From contig QMVZ01000058.1 in the NCBI GenBank assembly GCA_003661365.1, positions 1 to 8,833 on the forward strand: DNA of 8,833 bases, given 5' to 3'. This DNA is from Thermoproteota archaeon. GTDB lineage: Archaea > Korarchaeota > Korarchaeia > Korarchaeales > Korarchaeaceae. The position numbers were made by a program, and so were the translations under genes. Below, in pieces: positions 6,593 to 8,833 of this stretch (the first letter of the stretch is position 1; each line of letters begins with the position of its first letter). The notes below the pieces were generated by a model that searched no databases, had not been told where the DNA came from, and saw only the letters and a list, made by a program, of their open reading frames with translations.

Positions 6593-6599
6593 TTATATA
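6591..6599 (+). promoter_or_regulatory. TATA box of the first VapBC operon
   Basis: TTTTATATA is followed at once by the operator array (6601-6638). Transcription is expected around 6618-6624, giving a leader of about 10 nt before ATG 6632. It also lies at the edge of the truncated GC-rich remnant. Confidence 0.5.
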
Positions 6600-6600
6600 C

Positions 6601-6638
6601 TACCAAATGGTATTACTAATTGGTATGACAAATGGGTA
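6601..6638 (+). promoter_or_regulatory. Three tandem 12-bp operator-like sites at 13-bp spacing
   Basis: TACCAAATGGTA (6601-6612, a perfect TACCA/TGGTA inverted repeat), TACTAATTGGTA (6614-6625, one mismatch in the arms) and GACAAATGGGTA (6627-6638, weaker) follow with a single base between each, so centres are 13 bp apart. The array runs from the TATA box over the expected transcription start and across the vapB start codon. Ribbon-helix-helix antitoxins usually bind such tandem short palindromes cooperatively to repress their own operon, and vapB here encodes that fold. Binding itself is inferred. Confidence 0.6.
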
Positions 6639-6862
6639 AGATGATAACGATTTCCGCCAAGATAAGCGAGGATCTTAAGAGAAAGATTGATGAGCTTGGG
6701 ATAAGCCCTTCAGAAGTCATAAGAAGAGCTCTGGAGGAGGAAGTGAGGAGGAGAACAAGGGAATTACTTAAGGAGAGGTTGGAGGAAGTGAGTTCCATTC
6801 TTTCGAAGGTTGGAAAGGAAGAGTGGGTTAAGTCCATCAGGGAGACCAGGGAGGAGAGGTAA
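6632..6862 (+). CDS. vapB: VapB-type ribbon-helix-helix antitoxin
   Basis: 76 residues. An N-terminal strand (MITISAKI) leads into helix A (SEDLKRKIDELG) and helix B (SPSEVIRRALEEEVRRR), the ribbon-helix-helix DNA-binding pattern of archaeal CopG/VapB antitoxins. The highly charged C-terminal helix (RELLKERLEEVSSILSKVG and following) would bind and neutralise the toxin. ATG 6632 is given; ATG 6641, three codons later, gives MITISAKI and is equally acceptable because neither has a good ribosome site. The stop overlaps the vapC start by one base (TAATG), the usual coupling for this pair. It probably represses its own operon through the tandem sites before and over its start. Confidence 0.85.
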   Translation: MGKMITISAKISEDLKRKIDELGISPSEVIRRALEEEVRRRTRELLKERLEEVSSILSKVGKEEWVKSIRETREER

Positions 6863-7248
6863 TGCTCTTCGACGCCTCAGCCATAATTTCAATGTGCATG
6901 AGAAGAAAATTCGATGAGCTGTTGGATGGATGGACAATAGAACTAGCTATGTATGAGGTGGGAAATGCCATATGGAAGCAAATATTCCTTAGGAGAGAGC
7001 TGGACTTAGATGAGGGATCGAGAGCGCTAAAGGGCATCCTAGATCTCATAAATGAAATGCGGATTTGGAAAATCGAGGATAAGATTGGAATCCTTAAAAT
7101 CGCTGTCAATGAAGGAATAACGTACTATGACGCTTCTTACCTGGTGGCCGCTATTGAAGGGGGTTTTGCTCTTGTTACAGACGATAAAACGCTCTCTCAA
7201 GTTGCCAAAAATTACATTCAGACTATTTCAGCCGATGAATTGAGATGA
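6862..7248 (+). CDS. vapC: VapC toxin, PIN-domain ribonuclease
   Basis: 128 residues, a full-length PIN domain. The acidic residues of the active site are all present: Asp4 (LFDAS), Glu32 (MYEVGN), Asp90 (TYYDASYL) and Asp107/Asp108 (VTDDKTL). PIN-type VapC toxins use these with Mg2+ or Mn2+ to cut RNA, often tRNA or rRNA; the target here is unknown. Translation is coupled to the preceding antitoxin: its ATG shares one base with the vapB stop, and GAGGAGAGG (6851-6859) is a strong ribosome site within the end of vapB. The pair looks intact and functional, in contrast to the decayed module on its left. Confidence 0.9.
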   Translation: MLFDASAIISMCMRRKFDELLDGWTIELAMYEVGNAIWKQIFLRRELDLDEGSRALKGILDLINEMRIWKIEDKIGILKIAVNEGITYYDASYLVAAIEGGFALVTDDKTLSQVAKNYIQTISADELR

Positions 7249-7398
7249 TGGTTCGAGAATTGGATCCTTTTCCATTGGCTCTCATCTAATATTCACAAGA
7301 GCTGAAGCTAAGAGCTTTTTAGAGCAAGGTTGAAGAACCTCCATATCGAGCTTTTAGATTTAGGATTTAGCATTGCTTGGATGTAAACGGTGATGCCA
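7249..7398. other. Intergenic stretch between vapC and the winged-helix gene
   Basis: No open frame of note. Short in-phase pieces (a FTRAEAKSFLEQG reading around 7275-7315 and LHIELLDLGFSIAWM before 7386) could be worn coding DNA or chance. CTTTTAGATT (7351-7360) is a possible weak TATA box for the following gene, about 48 bp before its ATG. Confidence 0.3.
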
Positions 7399-7587
7399 AT
7401 GGGTGAGGATGTGGAAAAGTTGGTTTTGGAATCGATGAAAAAGACAGGAAAGCCTGTAAGGCCTGGAGAACTTGCTAAGATCATTGGAATCCCGAGCAAG
7501 GAGGTTTCAAAGGCAATAAAAGAGCTTAGAAAGAAGGGGTTAGTCACATCGCCCAAGAGATGCTATTACGCGCCTTCAGAGGCTTAA
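7399..7587 (+). CDS. Small winged helix-turn-helix protein
   Basis: 62 residues from ATG 7399. I prefer this start over GTG 7390 or ATG 7393 because GGTGAT (7389-7394), a direct match to the archaeal Shine-Dalgarno, sits 4 bp before it and would otherwise lie inside the gene. Residues 4-15 form a first helix, RPGELAKIIG (21-30) and PSKEVSKAIKELRKKG (32-47) the helix-turn-helix, and LVTSPKRCYYAP (48-59) the wing strands. Proteins of this size and pattern, ending in PKRCYYAP-like residues, recur in anaerobic archaea and bacteria and are labelled transcriptional regulators, with no known targets. It stands alone between two toxin-antitoxin pairs on opposite strands, so nothing nearby reveals what it controls. 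Confidence 0.8.
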   Translation: MGEDVEKLVLESMKKTGKPVRPGELAKIIGIPSKEVSKAIKELRKKGLVTSPKRCYYAPSEA

Positions 7588-7709
7588 CCGAGATCGGCTA
7601 GAGTAAGCATCTCTGAAGTAAGGGCTTCACAATATATGTCCATCAACGCTCTCTAAGCTAAAGAATCACGCCATGAGAATAGCTTTTGGAATTATCTGAT
7701 CGTCTAAAA
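7588..7709. other. Intergenic stretch between two converging genes
   Basis: 122 bp between the end of the winged-helix gene and the end of the second vapC. No frame, repeat or RNA gene is visible. The final TCGTTTTTATCTCC belongs to the coding end of vapC; no clear terminator can be named. Confidence 0.3.
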
Positions 7710-8090
7710 TCAAATCCACGTCGTTTTTATCTCCCTAACCTTTGCGATGTGGTCGTCATCTGTAACGCAGGGCATTTTCAGCTTTATGGCGGTAGCGGCG
7801 ATGATGCTGTCAGCCATTGGTATCCTGTACCTTTGCCTTATCCTTGCTGACAGCTTAGCTATTTCCGAGTCAACTTCCACCACCTTAAAGTCCTTTTCCA
7901 ATACGTTTGCTCTTAGCTCGGCTATCTCAAGCCCTTCCCTTTCCAGAGTTATCTTGTAGACCTCGTGTATGACGATCGATGAGATGAACCTCTCCTTGTC
8001 CCTTCTTAACGTCCTTTTTGTCCTCTCAAGTGTGCTCTCATCAGAAGAGTAGAAGTGCTCAAAGAAGAACCTAGTATCATATACGCTCAT
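7710..8090 (-). CDS. vapC: Second VapC toxin, PIN-domain ribonuclease
   Basis: 126 residues with a complete PIN active site: Asp5 (VYDTRFFFEH), Glu43 (IHEVYK), Asp94 (MADSIIAATA) and the Asp111-Asp113 cluster (VTDDDHI). The VYDTRFF opening and IPMADSIIAATA motif are typical of archaeal VapC partners of AbrB-type antitoxins. It overlaps the antitoxin gene by four bases (ATGA), and GGAGG with a short spacer to ATG 8090 is a strong ribosome site, so the two are translated together. It differs in sequence from the first VapC, so the two modules are not recent duplicates. RNA cleavage is inferred from the family. Confidence 0.9.
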   Translation of the reverse strand: MSVYDTRFFFEHFYSSDESTLERTKRTLRRDKERFISSIVIHEVYKITLEREGLEIAELRANVLEKDFKVVEVDSEIAKLSARIRQRYRIPMADSIIAATAIKLKMPCVTDDDHIAKVREIKTTWI

Positions 8091-8314
8091 AGGTCCTCCG
8101 ACCTCAGCTTGTCAAGGATCTCCTTCATCTCGTTCGGATTTGCGTGCTTCGATCCAGAGCCAGCCAGGTCTTCTATGCTGGGGAGAGGTTTGAGCAGTAT
8201 GCCTTCTCCGGTGTCAACGACCAAAAGCCTGGTTCCCTCCCTTATGTTGTACTTTCTCCTTAGTTCTACTGGGATAGTTGTCTGACCTTTTCTAGTTACT
8301 CTTACTTCATACAT
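8087..8314 (-). CDS. vapB: AbrB/SpoVT-type VapB antitoxin
   Basis: 75 residues from ATG 8314. The frame is open 17 codons further up, but those codons run through the TATA box and operator and do not look like this family; MYEVRVTRKGQTTIP is the normal beginning. Residues 1-45 are a swapped-hairpin AbrB domain (RVTRKGQTTIPVELRRKYNI, then EGTRLLVVD and ILLKP). The acidic/basic tail (46-75: SIEDLAGSG through KEILDKLRSEDL) is the usual toxin-binding segment. A TATA box centred 27 bp upstream and no ribosome site point to a leaderless mRNA. It probably autorepresses through the palindrome next to its start. It ends inside the vapC start codon (ATGA overlap). Confidence 0.9.
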   Translation of the reverse strand: MYEVRVTRKGQTTIPVELRRKYNIREGTRLLVVDTGEGILLKPLPSIEDLAGSGSKHANPNEMKEILDKLRSEDL

Positions 8315-8346
8315 AGGTAGTACCTTGAAAGAAGTAGTATTTAATT
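8315..8346 (-). promoter_or_regulatory. Promoter and operator of the second VapBC operon
   Basis: On the minus strand, AATTAAATAC (8346-8337) is the TATA box, which puts transcription at or next to ATG 8314. AGGTA-C-TACCT (8325-8315), a perfect 5-bp inverted repeat about one centre base, touches the start codon. A related imperfect copy lies 17 bp upstream, overlapping the TATA box. This arrangement suits an AbrB-type autorepressor. Confidence 0.5.
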
Positions 8347-8365
8347 CATTTCTTCGAGTTTTCAA

Positions 8366-8743
8366 AAACTCAGGAACGGCACGAGGGCGAGTTTGAAAAG
8401 GTCCTATGAGTAAGTTTCTTGCAAACCAGACAGGTTTAAGGAATTTCTTTAGGAAATTCTGGGAATTTAAGGATGCTTAGTCTTTAAATCGTTAAATTCT
8501 GCTAAAGTGCTCAAGCTCGTGATTAAGGACTTCAAGTTCATGGGAAAGGCGCTTATGATTGTCCCTGCTTGGCAGTAGCCATCCTTTTCATCGGTTCGAT
8601 TTTAGGAATCCTAGAAGGAGTCACTGCATAGGTTTTCTAAGTATAGACGGCCAATTTAGGATTTAGCCAAAAGTAAATTGTTTTTATGAATAGGCCTTAG
8701 ATTGCCGCTAGCATTTTTGAGTTAAGAAGGAAGTTACGCCAAG
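8366..8743. other. About 380 bp without an intact gene
   Basis: Contains a perfect GAATTTC/GAAATTC inverted repeat with a 5-base loop (8441-8459, no following T-tract), the possible membrane-protein remnant listed separately, and TTTTTATGAA (8681-8690), a fair TATA candidate for the gene at 8744. I see no tRNA, repeat array or insertion sequence in it. Confidence 0.4.
8473..8631 (+). pseudogene. Possible frameshifted remnant of a small membrane protein
   Basis: Two adjoining frames each read like part of one short protein: FKSLNSAKVLKLVIKDFKFM and on to MIVP (8483-8566), then LAVAILFIGSILGILEGVTA with a stop (8569-8631). A single base added near 8560-8566 would join them, and another small shift near 8480 would connect ATG 8473. 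The product would be about 55 residues with a basic amphipathic helix followed by one membrane span. That size and layout recall archaeal SecE/Sec61 gamma, but no motif confirms it, and a broken essential gene would be odd. It may be chance or a sequencing error. Confidence 0.2.
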
Positions 8744-8833
8744 ATGCAAGGAAAAGATCTGGTTTCCTTTTGTAGGACATTGATAAGGACCAAAAGCCCT
8801 TCTGGAGAGGAAGAAGAAGTTGCAAAGATCATA
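8744..8833 (+). CDS. N-terminus of an M20-family peptidase/deacylase (partial)
   Basis: The first 30 codons of a gene that runs off the right edge. The pattern of a helix followed by LIRTKSPSGEEEEVAKII matches the start of M20 metallohydrolases (ArgE/DapE/LysK/YgeY group), in which the I-x-x-x-SPSGEE segment precedes the metal-binding core. The substrate cannot be told from this portion; peptides, N-acetylated amino acids or N-succinyl compounds are all possible. ATG 8744 is the first start after an in-frame TAA at 8723-8725. The ribosome site is weak (AAGGA ending about 12 bp before). A possible TATA box lies at 8681-8690. Confidence 0.7.
   Translation, partial: MQGKDLVSFCRTLIRTKSPSGEEEEVAKII

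Noticed and set aside
7242..7268. TGATGGTTCGAGAATTGGATCC, resembling a tRNA T-arm
   Set aside because: There is no 5-bp stem around GGTTCGA, no acceptor pairing and no D or anticodon arm nearby; it overlaps the end of vapC.
7241..7305. GATGATGG and a later CTGA, recalling C and D boxes of a C/D sRNA
   Set aside because: The C box is imperfect and overlaps the vapC stop, and there are no internal D' and C' boxes.
8441..8459. GAATTTC-TTTAG-GAAATTC inverted repeat
   Set aside because: A 7-bp AT-rich stem without a T-tract or adjacent gene start gives no basis for a terminator or operator call.
7358..8667. 14-bp direct repeat ATTTAGGATTTAGC at 7358-7371 and 8654-8667
   Set aside because: One such match is roughly what chance allows among AT-rich sequences in 8.8 kb; positions relative to the downstream starts differ (27 and 76 bp).

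Overview
The window looks archaeal, probably from an anaerobic thermophile. The signs are an A/V-type ATP synthase subunit I, an AbrB-PhoU fusion regulator, two VapBC modules, short intergenic spaces with TATA boxes about 25 bp from starts (leaderless or nearly leaderless mRNAs), and a protein resembling methylene-tetrahydromethanopterin dehydrogenases. The lineage cannot be fixed from this sequence; a thermoproteotal or korarchaeal relative is only a guess.

Left part (1-5775), ordinary chromosomal genes: the doubtful 3' end of an unidentified gene (to 235); an AbrB-PhoU regulator (390-1418, +); convergent to it by 8 bp, a 504-residue protein (1427-2941, -) whose C-terminal half follows the MtdA/MtdB layout but has a degraded nucleotide-binding glycine motif and an unassigned N-terminal region of about 200 residues. 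A 242-bp divergent control region separates it from atpI (3184-5334, +). This region holds a 20-bp inverted repeat (19/20 identical), one arm at each promoter, plus three 10-bp helically phased repeats. atpI is followed 24 bp later by an unrecognised 138-residue protein in a probable two-gene operon.

Right part (about 5860-8365), a defence/toxin-antitoxin patch: a GC-rich segment (about 58% in one sampled line) carrying a two-gene remnant resembling an AbiEi/AbiEii nucleotidyltransferase toxin-antitoxin pair, broken at both ends; directly beside it an intact ribbon-helix-helix VapB/PIN VapC pair (6632-7248) with three tandem 12-bp operator-like sites at exact 13-bp spacing; a small winged-helix protein (7399-7587); and an AbrB-type VapB/PIN VapC pair on the minus strand (7710-8314).

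Right edge (8366-8833): about 380 bp with no intact gene, containing a possible frameshifted remnant of a small membrane protein, then the first 30 codons of an M20-family peptidase/deacylase running off the end.

No CRISPR array, rRNA, tRNA or insertion sequence was found. The points most worth following are the mirror-image promoter shared by the Mtd-like gene and atpI, the divergent Mtd-like protein itself, the periodic operator array, and the doubly truncated toxin-antitoxin relic.
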